Below, in pieces: positions 47,254 to 56,111 of a stretch of DNA of 64,000 nucleotides. The stretch lies in the NCBI RefSeq assembly GCF_013141765.1, contig NZ_WHOD01000003.1:1-64000 (forward strand), read 5' to 3'. Numbering within the stretch: position 1 is the first letter of the stretch; each line of letters begins with the position of its first letter. Made by a program: the position numbers and the translations under genes. Under the pieces are notes generated by a model that was not told where the DNA came from, searched no databases, and saw only the letters and a program-made list of their open reading frames with translations. Origin of the DNA: Paenibacillus foliorum. Lineage in GTDB: Bacteria > Bacillota > Bacilli > Paenibacillales > NBRC-103111.

Positions 47254-48915
47254 TTATTTTTGAATCGTCCATTCCGTAATGTGGTCCTCAGCTACAATGA
47301 AGGTCGTTTTCGGCACCGTCAGGCTTTTTTGTGTGGCCACAGCCATAGTAGGATACCAGAGGTACAGGTAAGGCAGCTCTTCTGCGGTTAACGTCTGCAC
47401 ATCATTGTAAATTTTAACTCGTTCTTCTGTCGTTTTGGCTTTACGTCCATCCTCAAGCAATTTATCAAGTGCAGCATTTTTGTAGCCTGGGATATTGTTG
47501 CCTTTACCTGCAGAGCTGCTGTGATAGTAAGCTAGAACATCCGGATCGACCGGTGCGCGCCACCAACAAAGCGTTGCGTCATATTGGCGGTTTCCGACTA
47601 CCTTCTGCACGTAAGTGTTCCAGTCGATGACTTGAAGGTTAACTTTCACGCCAACTTTTTGCCAATATTGTTGAACCAGCTGGGAAGCTTGAACTAACAC
47701 GCCGTATTGTCCGGCTGGCATATTCACTTCGAGCACCTGGCCGTTCTTTTGCATAAACCCGTCCGTACCCGGCGTGTATCCTGCTTCTTTGAGCAACGAT
47801 TTGGCTTTCTCCGGATCATACGAATAACTCTTCACGTTCTTGTTGTAATATTTCTCCTGGATCGGTGCGAGTGGTCCGGTCGCTACTGAGCCGTAGCCTT
47901 TCAACACTCCCTTGATAATGGACTCGCGGTCGATGGCGTACAACAGAGCTTGTCGAACTTTGACATCACGGAAACGTTCCTGGGATTGATCCAGCGCGAT
48001 CCAGAAGTAATTGTTATCCAACACTTCGTTGACATTCAGATTCGGATTCGACTTCAATTTCTCCAACAGGTTCGGATCCTGTACGTTGATCATGGAAAGC
48101 GTACCGGATAGCAGCTGTGCGATTTGTGTGTTGTTGTCCGGAATGATGTTGAAGACGATCTTGTTGAATTTGGCCCCGCCGCCGTAATAATTGGGATTAC
48201 GTTCCAATTCTACGAATTGGCCTGCTGAATATTTGGTGAGGATAAAAGGGCCTGTGCCAACCGGTTTCTCTTTGTTGAAAGTAGTCAGCTTCCAAGGGTC
48301 TTGTCCCTCGAAGATATGCTTGGGCAAAATTTTGGCGTACCATGCCAAGTAGTTTGGTAAGGATGACCAAGGCTTTTTCAGCACAAACTGCACTTGAGTT
48401 GGACTGACTGCGACAACCTTATCCACATCCACGAAGTTAGAGGAGTTGCTGGCACCCAGTTCTTTCTTAAGTACGATTTCATTAAAGGTGAAGACGACGT
48501 CCTCGGCCGTGAACGGTTTTCCATCACTCCAATTGACATCTTTCTTGAGATTGAACGTCCAGCTCATGCCATCGTCAGCCGGCTTCCAATCCGTCGCAAG
48601 CGCCGAGACCGGTTGGTAATCCGTGCCCCATTTCGTTAACCCGTCAAACAAAATTTCCGTAACAGGCTGGGATTCGGCGAAGCCGGTAGGGAACCAGGGA
48701 TTGAAGTTGGGCTCCGCGTTGATGGCCATGTTTACCGTAGCATTCGAAACTGTGGCCGTAGGCGCAGGAGCAGGCGCAGGCGCAGCCGAATTATTCGGCG
48801 CCGGACTAGAAGCACCTGAGCCGGCGTTCGGGTTGATGCTGCAGCCAGAGATGGCCAGCACCCCAGCCAGAAGAAAAGCGGTTGTAGCGGTCAATAATGG
48901 TTTGCGTTTATGCAT
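47254..48915 (-). CDS. Peptide-binding lipoprotein, DppA/OppA type (SBP family 5)
   Basis: This 553-residue receptor of the peptide importer has a signal peptide with lipobox AISGC (Cys about residue 25), then an Ala/Pro-rich linker (SAAPAPAPAPTATV). The family-5 fold shows EPNFNPWFPTGFAESQPVTEILFDGL, WTFNLKKDVNWSDGKPFTAEDVVFTFN and VRQALLYAIDRESIIKGV. AAGGGGG lies about 11 bases before ATG 48915. It follows the iclR gene by 46 bases. The neighbouring peptidases point to a peptide cargo. Confidence 0.92.
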   Translation of the reverse strand: MHKRKPLLTATTAFLLAGVLAISGCSINPNAGSGASSPAPNNSAAPAPAPAPTATVSNATVNMAINAEPNFNPWFPTGFAESQPVTEILFDGLTKWGTDYQPVSALATDWKPADDGMSWTFNLKKDVNWSDGKPFTAEDVVFTFNEIVLKKELGASNSSNFVDVDKVVAVSPTQVQFVLKKPWSSLPNYLAWYAKILPKHIFEGQDPWKLTTFNKEKPVGTGPFILTKYSAGQFVELERNPNYYGGGAKFNKIVFNIIPDNNTQIAQLLSGTLSMINVQDPNLLEKLKSNPNLNVNEVLDNNYFWIALDQSQERFRDVKVRQALLYAIDRESIIKGVLKGYGSVATGPLAPIQEKYYNKNVKSYSYDPEKAKSLLKEAGYTPGTDGFMQKNGQVLEVNMPAGQYGVLVQASQLVQQYWQKVGVKVNLQVIDWNTYVQKVVGNRQYDATLCWWRAPVDPDVLAYYHSSSAGKGNNIPGYKNAALDKLLEDGRKAKTTEERVKIYNDVQTLTAEELPYLYLWYPTMAVATQKSLTVPKTTFIVAEDHITEWTIQK

Positions 48916-48961
48916 GTGTACATTATTCCCCCTTATAATGATAAATGGATTCCATTGTGGT

Positions 48962-49774
48962 TCATCGGACCGGAAAATAACCGAGAATCCTGGAAATCTT
49001 GTTGGCTGCTTCGACTGTTATCTGACCCAAAATGGGTATGTCGTCCTGGCTTACTCTAATAGTCGGACCACCGGCGCTAATGGCTGCAATTAATTTACCG
49101 TTCTTACCAAAGATCGGAGCTCCCACTCCAATGGCTCCTGCTTCATAATCTTCATCGCTAATGCTGTAGCCCCTCTTGCGAATTTGATCCAATTCGATAC
49201 GTAGGAGGTTTGGATCCGACACCGTTTTTTCGGTCATTTTCTGATAGTGTGGAACCATGTTTAATACTTTCTCCTGTTCTTCTACTGGCAAGTGTGCAAG
49301 CATCGCCTTCGGACAAGCCCCCGCATGCAGAGGCATCCGTTCGCCCAGACGGGACATTAAACGCAACCCTTGCTTGCTGTGACGCCGGGCGATGATGGTC
49401 GCTTGCCCCTCAAGCAGGCAGCACAGATTGACGGTTTCACCAGTGGTTTGCTGCAATTGTTCCATAATCGGCTGCGCCAGCTCCTCAAGCGGAGCGTCAT
49501 GCTCAACTGCCATGGCCAAGTTATACACCATCGCAGTGACCAGGTATTGTCCCCCGGCTTCCATCCGCAGAAGGCCAAACTCCTCTAGAGATTTCAAGCT
49601 GCGAAACACCTGGTTTTTGGACAATCCCGTCAAGCTTTCCAACTCCCCAATGGTGAAACGGTAAGGCGGCTCGCAAAACGAAAACAACACCTGCAGCGTT
49701 TTCATAACTGACTCGATGGCGTATCGGGATTCGCCAGCTTTACGTTCAGTAGCGGCAGGCAGATTCTCTTCCAA
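48962..49774 (-). CDS. IclR-family transcriptional regulator
   Basis: This 270-residue regulator has a winged helix at about residues 18-80 (SVMKTLQVLFSFCEPPYRFTIGELESLTGLSKNQVFRSLKSLEEFGLL) and an IclR effector domain (GETVNLCCLLEGQATIIARRHS ... PLHAGACPKAMLAHLP ... YSISDEDYEAGAIGVGAPIF). The start is TTG 49774, with AAGGAGGG 8 bases upstream. It leads the leftward peptide-transport operon and faces two peptidase genes. Palindromes at the shared control region are its likely sites. Confidence 0.88.
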   Translation of the reverse strand: MEENLPAATERKAGESRYAIESVMKTLQVLFSFCEPPYRFTIGELESLTGLSKNQVFRSLKSLEEFGLLRMEAGGQYLVTAMVYNLAMAVEHDAPLEELAQPIMEQLQQTTGETVNLCCLLEGQATIIARRHSKQGLRLMSRLGERMPLHAGACPKAMLAHLPVEEQEKVLNMVPHYQKMTEKTVSDPNLLRIELDQIRKRGYSISDEDYEAGAIGVGAPIFGKNGKLIAAISAGGPTIRVSQDDIPILGQITVEAANKISRILGYFPVR

Positions 49775-49815
49775 AATTCAAACCCTCCTTAATCTCAAAC
49801 CTTATGTTTTGATTT

Positions 49816-49847
49816 ATTTTAAACGTTTTCGTTTGATTTAGTCAAAC
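49816..49847 (-). promoter_or_regulatory. Promoter of the iclR-dpp operon with overlapping palindrome
   Basis: On the minus strand TTGACT (49840-49845), 18 bases and TAAAAT (49816-49821) form a good promoter. The inverted repeat GTTTGA-TTTAG-TCAAAC (49831-49847) covers the -35 box. This suggests autorepression by the IclR protein. Confidence 0.68.
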
Positions 49848-49952
49848 AGTTTTTATTCAATAAAATAATATTTTGCAGGAATTTAGAAAATAACGTAGAA
49901 TTGAACTGTAATGACTGGTGATTTTCACCATAATTTCAGTTTTTTCGTTCAT

Positions 49953-49974
49953 AAAATCAAACTTGTTTTATTTT
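49953..49974. promoter_or_regulatory. Second imperfect palindrome near the hydrolase gene
   Basis: A 22-base AT-rich imperfect palindrome (AAAATCAAAC-TT-GTTTTATTTT) shares the TCAAAC half site with 49831-49847. It lies 47 bases before the hydrolase ATG and could let the same regulator act on the rightward genes. Confidence 0.45.
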
Positions 49975-50020
49975 TAAAAAAAGAAAGCAGGACGATTTCT
50001 AACGGAAAGGAAGTAGGTAC

Positions 50021-50869
50021 ATGCTTAAAAGGATGAACATAAACGGCGTCACCCTTCATGTCGAGGATCAAGGCGAAGGTCCGGCGATTATTACTCTGCA
50101 CGGAGGTCCGGGACTCGGCTCCAGACATGGAGACGCCGCCGTCTATGGAACGTTTGCTTCCGAGGGATATCGTACGATTTCCTATGATCAACGGGGAAAC
50201 GGCCAATCGGAGGGTGCTGAGCCATACAGCCACGAGCAGTTCAATGCCGATACGGAAGCACTGCGCACGGAGCTGGGATTAGGAAAAATCATCATAGCCG
50301 GAGGTTCTTATGGCGGGTATTTGGCCCTTGAATATGCACTTCGGTATTCACAGAACGTAGCCGGCATTGTGCTTCGCGATACGGCGGCTTCCAATGCTTA
50401 TCGGTATACGGCTCATGAACGTGCGATGAAAAGCGGCCTTCCGGGCATTACACAAGAACTGCTGGACAGACTGTTCAACGGACAAGCCAAAGACAACGAC
50501 GATTTCCGGTCGATGTATGCAGCCATTCTACCATTGTATTGGGTCAAGTTTACGCAAGCCGATTTGGACAACCATTTAAATTCGATCATTTTTCGTTACG
50601 AAACCCACAACTGGGCATTTTCCCACAACCAGCCCAATTTCAATATCGTCGACCGGTTGAAAACGATCCAAGCTCCGACTCTCGTCCTCTGTGGACGTCA
50701 TGACTGGATTACACCGCTTGAAGCATCCGAAGAAATCGCCCGTGAAATTCCGAACAGCCGCTTGGTTGTGTTCGAGAACAGCGGTCATTCCCCACAGAAT
50801 GAAGAACGCGAGAAGTTCCAGGCGGAAGTCCGCCGATTTTTGAACGAAGTTGTACCTACTTCAAAATAA
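50021..50869 (+). CDS. Alpha/beta hydrolase, proline iminopeptidase-like (S33)
   Basis: This 282-residue cytoplasmic hydrolase has the oxyanion motif HGGPG (residues 27-31), as in proline iminopeptidases. The nucleophile Ser97 is in GGSYGGYLALEYA, the acid Asp in LCGRHDWITP and the His in ENSGHSPQNE. It probably releases N-terminal residues from small peptides, or acts on a peptide-like amide. GGAAG lies about 11 bases before ATG 50021. It is followed after 19 bases by a dipeptidase gene and faces the peptide importer, which supports a peptide-breakdown role. Confidence 0.85.
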   Translation: MLKRMNINGVTLHVEDQGEGPAIITLHGGPGLGSRHGDAAVYGTFASEGYRTISYDQRGNGQSEGAEPYSHEQFNADTEALRTELGLGKIIIAGGSYGGYLALEYALRYSQNVAGIVLRDTAASNAYRYTAHERAMKSGLPGITQELLDRLFNGQAKDNDDFRSMYAAILPLYWVKFTQADLDNHLNSIIFRYETHNWAFSHNQPNFNIVDRLKTIQAPTLVLCGRHDWITPLEASEEIAREIPNSRLVVFENSGHSPQNEEREKFQAEVRRFLNEVVPTSK

Positions 50870-50888
50870 TGAGAGGCGTGATTACATC

Positions 50889-52121
50889 ATGAATAAGAAA
50901 AATTACCGTGGTTACCAGTCGTATCAATATCTCGAGTCAGGCGTTGATTTTAAGAACTTTGAACTTGTCCAGGAAACGACGCTGTTTCCGGAATATATTG
51001 TTCCAATAACTGAAGATCAAGAAGCACGGGTACAGAATATTCTTGCCGAAAACATCGTCATCTCGCTGCATGAACATACGTTCAAAGCGCCAGTCAACCT
51101 GAATGAATTTCTGGAATTCCGCCGTTGGGGCCGTGATTTCACCGGATATGAAGGGTTATCCCGCTCCGGGCTGGACTGCGTGTTCGATAATTTGATGAAC
51201 GGCACCGCTATGATCACCTCCCGAGGAGGATGGAAGTGGGACGATATTCTTTACGATCTTGGCATGCGTTTGAGCGATATCGCCCATCAGGATATGGTCA
51301 TCATGGGCTTGACCACGGATGATATCCGCCGTGCCAAACAAAACGGTCAAATCGCGTTCGTTGCGTCTATCGAAGGGGCCAGCATGATCGAGAATGAACT
51401 CGACCGCCTCGACATTCTTTACGGCTTCGGTGTGCGCTGCATGGGGATCGCCTACAGCGAAGGCAACGCCCTAGGCATGGGCTTGAAGGAAAAAAGCGGC
51501 GGGTTAACCGAATTCGGCAAACAAGCCGTACGCCGTATGAACAAACTCGGCATGGCTATCGATGTGTCTCACTCCAATGACCAAACTTCTCTCGATACCA
51601 TTGAGGTGAGCGATAAGCCGATCTTCATCACACACGCTGGAGCTCGTGCTTTATGGAATACGAACCGCCTCAAGCCAGACGATGTCATCAAAGCTTGTGC
51701 GGCAAAAGGCGGAGTTATCGCGATCGAAGCAGCGCCGCACACGACAATCACCCAAAACCATCCAAAGCATAACATCGAATCCTTCATGGAGCATTTCGAA
51801 TACTGCGTCCAACTGGTAGGTATTGATCATGTTTCGTTCGGTCCAGACACTTTGTTCGGCGACCATGTTGCTATACACAAAGCGCTTTCCGAAGCGCTGT
51901 CACTTTCTGCGTCCAAAGGCAACATGCCATATGAGAAGGTGGAATATGTCGAAGGTCTGGAAAATCCCGGCGACTGCTTCCCGAATATCGTCCGTTGGCT
52001 CGTTAAGCATGGCTACTCCGATCAAGATATCGCCAAGGTAATCGGCGGCAATACGATGCGTGTATTGGAAGAAGTATGGTGCGACCCGAAGAAGCAAGGC
52101 CACGGACCGAATCACAAGTAA
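50889..52121 (+). CDS. Membrane-dipeptidase-type metallopeptidase (M19) with altered metal motif
   Basis: This 410-residue protein of the renal dipeptidase/M19 family would cleave dipeptides with two zinc ions. Family stretches are FVASIEGASMI (bridging Glu), MAIDVSHSND and FITHAGARALWNTNR (two His ligands), and GIDHVSFGPDTLFGD. The first metal motif, normally HxD, reads His61-Glu-His63 in ISLHEHTF, so one ligand differs. ATG 50889 is used, with GAGAGG 13 bases before. There is no signal peptide, so it acts in the cytoplasm on imported peptides. It is paired with the upstream hydrolase gene. Confidence 0.85.
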   Translation: MNKKNYRGYQSYQYLESGVDFKNFELVQETTLFPEYIVPITEDQEARVQNILAENIVISLHEHTFKAPVNLNEFLEFRRWGRDFTGYEGLSRSGLDCVFDNLMNGTAMITSRGGWKWDDILYDLGMRLSDIAHQDMVIMGLTTDDIRRAKQNGQIAFVASIEGASMIENELDRLDILYGFGVRCMGIAYSEGNALGMGLKEKSGGLTEFGKQAVRRMNKLGMAIDVSHSNDQTSLDTIEVSDKPIFITHAGARALWNTNRLKPDDVIKACAAKGGVIAIEAAPHTTITQNHPKHNIESFMEHFEYCVQLVGIDHVSFGPDTLFGDHVAIHKALSEALSLSASKGNMPYEKVEYVEGLENPGDCFPNIVRWLVKHGYSDQDIAKVIGGNTMRVLEEVWCDPKKQGHGPNHK

Positions 52122-52150
52122 AAAATGGATTGTGGATTCCTTACTAATAA

Positions 52151-52191
52151 AAGACCTCCGAACCCACTGAAATAATGGGGTTGGAGGTCTT
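52151..52191. terminator. Terminator between the dipeptidase and GH97 genes
   Basis: AAGACCTCC (52151-52159) pairs with GGAGGTCTT (52183-52191), with an additional AACCC/GGGTT inner pairing. It lies between two convergent genes (ends at 52121 and 52204). Confidence 0.82.
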
Positions 52192-52203
52192 ATCATTTAT
52201 TAT

Positions 52204-54033
52204 TTATGAACTAAATTTCCCCGATTTCGTAATCCGAATCACACTGCCACCGTTGACTTTTAGCGGAAGATGCAGCGTATCCTGACAAGTTACCGTCTCC
52301 TTGCGCACCGTGATTTCTGTTGAGTGCTTGAACCGGTAATGGTCTAGCGGACCAAATACCTCCTCATAGATCTCTGCTTCATAGGCAATTCCACTTTCTA
52401 AGAAATCCAAGGATATGTGAGCCTTTCTTCCTCCAGCCGCACATATGGCGCCTACGAACCAATCTTCTCCGCTTCTTCTGGCCATAGACACGAAACGCCC
52501 TGGGTAGCCTTCAAGCAGAACGGTTTGATCCCATGCAGCCGGAACCTGCTTCAAGAACGGCTTCCCGATGCTTTCCTCATAGGCTTCAATCGAATCGGCA
52601 AAATTTTGTACGGCAGATTCGAAAATAACCGCCAAAGCCATCTGATGGCAATGTCCTGTACGAGTCACTCTTGAAAAAGTAACCGGCGTATAATCCATCG
52701 CCCCCACGACGTTGCGGGTGAACGGAACCGTACAATTGTGCGCTGCGTTAGGCCCTTCGTTCAGATCATTTTTCCAATACTCCGCCCCCAGAATACCTTC
52801 TCTGGTCATTACATGCGGCCAACGGCGTTCCTCACCGGACGGTTTGGTCGAACCATGGTAATTGATCATTAGCTTGTATTCCATAGCGACGCGAGCAATC
52901 ATGTCGTACACCTGGATACGCTCTTGAGCATCGCTGTCAAAGAAATCAACCTTAATCCCTTTCACTCCCCAACCAGCCCATAGCGCGAGCTTGCGTCTGC
53001 ACTCATCCTCCTCTTTCAAATTTTTGAAATGGGACCACAGCCAAATGCCCACGCCTTTGGGTTCTGCATAGCGGATTAATTCAGGGACATCTGTTGTGCT
53101 TTCCTCACGATCCCAACCGCCGTCAACAAGCGAATATTCCCAGCCCATCTCAGCTGCAAAATCAACGAAACGCTTTTGTTTCTCCTGATCTCTCGGGGAC
53201 ATGCTGTCAGGATGCCACGACCAAGCGGAACGACCGGGCTTGATCCAAGCTAGATCATCGATCTCCGAAGGCGGGTTCAAATGGAATACCAAAGTGGATT
53301 CCACAATTGCAGCCAGATCGCCACCGATGATCGCAGTTCTCCAAGGAGTGGCACAAGGATTGTTCGTCACATTCGGCACTGTCTGGTCCGGAGCAAAGGC
53401 AAGCTCTAAAGTTCGCTCCTTATCTCTCCTTACCTTCACATGAGATGCACAGTATTCGCCGTATACGGCTGCTTCCGTCAGCAGCATCCAATTGTCATTT
53501 CCCACTTGGAACAGCATAGGGAAGGCATAGTCCTCTTCATCCATAAGCTCGAGCATATTGTGATCATACGTTCGCTCATAGCATTCCATGAACTTTTGGG
53601 ACCATACATTAACAAGTGTCTCCTCAGGCAAAACAAACCCAGTAGGCTCAGAGGTGATCTGGATCTCTCCTTCTTCGGATAGTTCATAACGGAACGCAAT
53701 GCCATCATTATAAGCACGACACACCAACAGCAGCTCATGTTCATTTTTATCCAAACAAAGTGTCAACTCATTGGCTTGATTTATATAATGACTTGTTTTA
53801 CCATGCGGCAGCGTATAGGCTTCATCAATGGTAGCGCTAACAGCACTATTGAACGAGAGCCCCTCTGTATAGCTTTCCCGGCCAGTTACAATTCCAAGGG
53901 GAGACTGAGCCAGTATAGTCTGGCCAGCTCTGTTAACCGAATATCCGAGCCTCCCGAGTCCATCCAGTACTACATGAAATTGAATGGAACCATCCGGTGA
54001 TTGTAGTGACCAACTTTGTTCTACTAGTTTCAT
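52204..54033 (-). CDS. Glycoside hydrolase family 97
   Basis: This 609-residue GH97 enzyme cleaves alpha-linked glucosides or galactosides. The N-terminal beta-sandwich opens WSLQSPDGSIQFHVVLDGLGRLGYSV. The barrel shows WEYSLVDGGWDREE, GVGIWLWSHF, GIKVDFFDSDAQERI, YHGSTKPSGEERRWPHVMTREGILGAEY. The Asp in KVDFFD is where retaining members place their nucleophile, so an alpha-galactosidase-like retaining enzyme is my guess. No signal peptide is seen, implying action on imported sugar. ATG 54033 is chosen with GGGAGGG 10 bases upstream. It is the last gene of the second LplABC operon. Confidence 0.87.
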   Translation of the reverse strand: MKLVEQSWSLQSPDGSIQFHVVLDGLGRLGYSVNRAGQTILAQSPLGIVTGRESYTEGLSFNSAVSATIDEAYTLPHGKTSHYINQANELTLCLDKNEHELLLVCRAYNDGIAFRYELSEEGEIQITSEPTGFVLPEETLVNVWSQKFMECYERTYDHNMLELMDEEDYAFPMLFQVGNDNWMLLTEAAVYGEYCASHVKVRRDKERTLELAFAPDQTVPNVTNNPCATPWRTAIIGGDLAAIVESTLVFHLNPPSEIDDLAWIKPGRSAWSWHPDSMSPRDQEKQKRFVDFAAEMGWEYSLVDGGWDREESTTDVPELIRYAEPKGVGIWLWSHFKNLKEEDECRRKLALWAGWGVKGIKVDFFDSDAQERIQVYDMIARVAMEYKLMINYHGSTKPSGEERRWPHVMTREGILGAEYWKNDLNEGPNAAHNCTVPFTRNVVGAMDYTPVTFSRVTRTGHCHQMALAVIFESAVQNFADSIEAYEESIGKPFLKQVPAAWDQTVLLEGYPGRFVSMARRSGEDWFVGAICAAGGRKAHISLDFLESGIAYEAEIYEEVFGPLDHYRFKHSTEITVRKETVTCQDTLHLPLKVNGGSVIRITKSGKFSS

Positions 54034-54074
54034 ATTAGAGTAACCCTCCCAAGCTCTATTGATGTTCACAGCAT

Positions 54075-54971
54075 TTATCCTTTCAAAGAACCAATCATTA
54101 CACCTTTAACAAAATGCTTTTGTACGAAAGGATACATAATAATCAGTGGTAAGCTTGCAAAAATGATTAATGAATATTTCAGTAGCTCATTCAAATAAAG
54201 CCTTTGATTCTGATCCGCTACATCCAATGTCAAATTATCCGATGTATTTAACAGCAATATCTCTCTCAGGAAAATTTGCAGTGGATATTTGTTTTTGTCC
54301 GATAAATACAACAAAGCATCAAAGAAGCTGTTCCAGTGATCTACGGCATAGAATAAGCTAATAACGGCAATAATTGCACCCGATACAGGCAGTACAATAC
54401 TCGTCATAAAGCGGAAATTGCTGCAACCATCGATTTTCGCTGACTCGAGCAATTCATCAGGAATATTACTGCGAAAGAAACTCATCGCCACAATTACATT
54501 AAAAACGCTAAGAGCATTCGGTATAAGCAGCGCCCATCTTGTGTTGAGTAGCCCTAGATCCTTTACCAGCAAATAAGTCGGAATCATACCGCCGGAAAAA
54601 ATCATCGTAAAGGTAAATAGTAGTAGGATAACCTTACGTCCAGACAAATCTTTCCTTGATAACGGGTACGCTGCTGCTATTGTCAGGACAACATTAATGC
54701 AAGTTCCTATTATCGTATAGAATAAACTGTTAGCGTATCCCGTCCACACATTTTTGTACGCAATGACCGCTTTATAGCCTTCCAAGCTAGGTTCTACAGG
54801 CAGAAGCCACACTCTCCCTGACATCAAAGCACCAGGCGAACTGAAAGAAGCGCTGATAACATAAATGAGCGGATACGAGACGGCAAGCAATATGATCCCT
54901 GATAGAATACTAATTAGAACTGTAAACACCTTGTCACTGCCCGTTTCTTTCCTGATTCCTTGTTCTTTCAT
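54075..54971 (-). CDS. Carbohydrate ABC transporter permease, LplC type (second system)
   Basis: This 298-residue CUT1 permease is about as long as the copy at 35791. The EAA loop is ELLESAKIDGCSNFRFMTSIVLPVSGAI and the end is YPFVQKHFVKGVMIGSLKG. ATG 54971 (MKEQGIRK) has AAGGAGGG 6 bases before it. It belongs with the LplB-type and receptor genes upstream and GH97 downstream, 41 bases away. Confidence 0.88.
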   Translation of the reverse strand: MKEQGIRKETGSDKVFTVLISILSGIILLAVSYPLIYVISASFSSPGALMSGRVWLLPVEPSLEGYKAVIAYKNVWTGYANSLFYTIIGTCINVVLTIAAAYPLSRKDLSGRKVILLLFTFTMIFSGGMIPTYLLVKDLGLLNTRWALLIPNALSVFNVIVAMSFFRSNIPDELLESAKIDGCSNFRFMTSIVLPVSGAIIAVISLFYAVDHWNSFFDALLYLSDKNKYPLQIFLREILLLNTSDNLTLDVADQNQRLYLNELLKYSLIIFASLPLIIMYPFVQKHFVKGVMIGSLKG

Positions 54972-55034
54972 CCTCTTCCCTCCTTGTAGAGCTTTCCGCA
55001 AGGAAAGCGTGCATGACAGGCATTAGTCTCTGCT

Positions 55035-56006
55035 TTACCATAAGCTGGTATCATTCACCTTCCGAGCGATACGGTTGACCGCTATGATCAGAATGACTCC
55101 AATGATAGATTTGAACAAACCAATGGCAGCAGCATAAGAAAAGTTGGGCATACCGGAAATGATGCCTACTTTATATACATATGTATCAATAACTTCCGAT
55201 GTGGATACATTTAGAGGGTTTTGCAGCAGTAGCACCTTTTGAAACCCGATATTCATGATACGTCCGACATCCATGATAAGCAGGATAACGATAGTCGGTA
55301 AAATCCCTGGAATGTCGATATGCCAAATCCGTCTCAGCTTGTTGGCCCCGTCCATTCGGGCAGCCTCATGGAGCTGCGGGTCAATCCCTGATAAAGCCGC
55401 CAAATAAATGATCGAGCCCCACCCTGCCTGCTGCCACACACCAGAGAATACATAAATGGATTTAAAAAACTCAGGAGTTCCTAGAAAGTTGATTCTTTCT
55501 CCACCTAAAGCCACAAGCATATTGTTGACAAGACCTTCGCGTGACAGCAGCTGCACGATAATTCCCGCAATAACTACGATAGAAATAAAATGAGGCGCGT
55601 AAGTCGTCATTTGCAGCAGCTTCTTGAACCGTTTACTAGGTAAATAGTTAATACACAATGCCAATATGATAGGAGCAGGAAATCCGACAACAAGATTATA
55701 AACACTCAACGTCAATGTATTTTTCAGGACATTCCAGAAATCATAGGAATTGAAAAATCGTTCGAAATGAGCGAGTCCCACCCACTTGCTGTTAAAGACA
55801 CCTTGGACCACATTATAGTTTTTGAAGGCGATGACAAGACCCGTCATTGGAATATAGTGAAATACAATGACATATACAAACGGGATCAAAAGCAGTGAAT
55901 AGAGCTGCCAGTTTTCCCCCATTTTTTTCAACTTTTTGAACCTGCTCTTGGCTGAAACAGGGACATTGGCAGAGGGATGTAATTGGGCTTTTGCTTGGTT
56001 CAACAT
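55035..56006 (-). CDS. Carbohydrate ABC transporter permease, LplB type (second system)
   Basis: This 323-residue CUT1 permease shows YSLLLIPFVYVIVFHYIPMTGLVIAFKNYNVVQGVFNSKWVG and the EAA loop PQLHEAARMDGANKLRRIWHIDIPGI. It ends FSYAAAIGLFKSIIGVILIIAVNRIARK. ATG 56006 (MLNQAKAQ) is preferred because AAGGAGAGG lies 7 bases before it; the open frame extends 30 codons further without support. It is the partner of the permease at 54075. Confidence 0.88.
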   Translation of the reverse strand: MLNQAKAQLHPSANVPVSAKSRFKKLKKMGENWQLYSLLLIPFVYVIVFHYIPMTGLVIAFKNYNVVQGVFNSKWVGLAHFERFFNSYDFWNVLKNTLTLSVYNLVVGFPAPIILALCINYLPSKRFKKLLQMTTYAPHFISIVVIAGIIVQLLSREGLVNNMLVALGGERINFLGTPEFFKSIYVFSGVWQQAGWGSIIYLAALSGIDPQLHEAARMDGANKLRRIWHIDIPGILPTIVILLIMDVGRIMNIGFQKVLLLQNPLNVSTSEVIDTYVYKVGIISGMPNFSYAAAIGLFKSIIGVILIIAVNRIARKVNDTSLW

Positions 56007-56111
56007 TCGGAATCCTCTCCTTCTCATAATATCTCCAGAGATCGCAAAGTATGATATACGATGCAATCCCCAGAGTCGGAGGCCCTGCTCATTCATTGTG
56101 AGGAAGCCGTG

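Noticed and set aside
49821..49847. Catabolite-response element (cre) in the iclR promoter
   Set aside because: AAACGTTTT resembles the cre core but the flanking TG...CA positions do not match.
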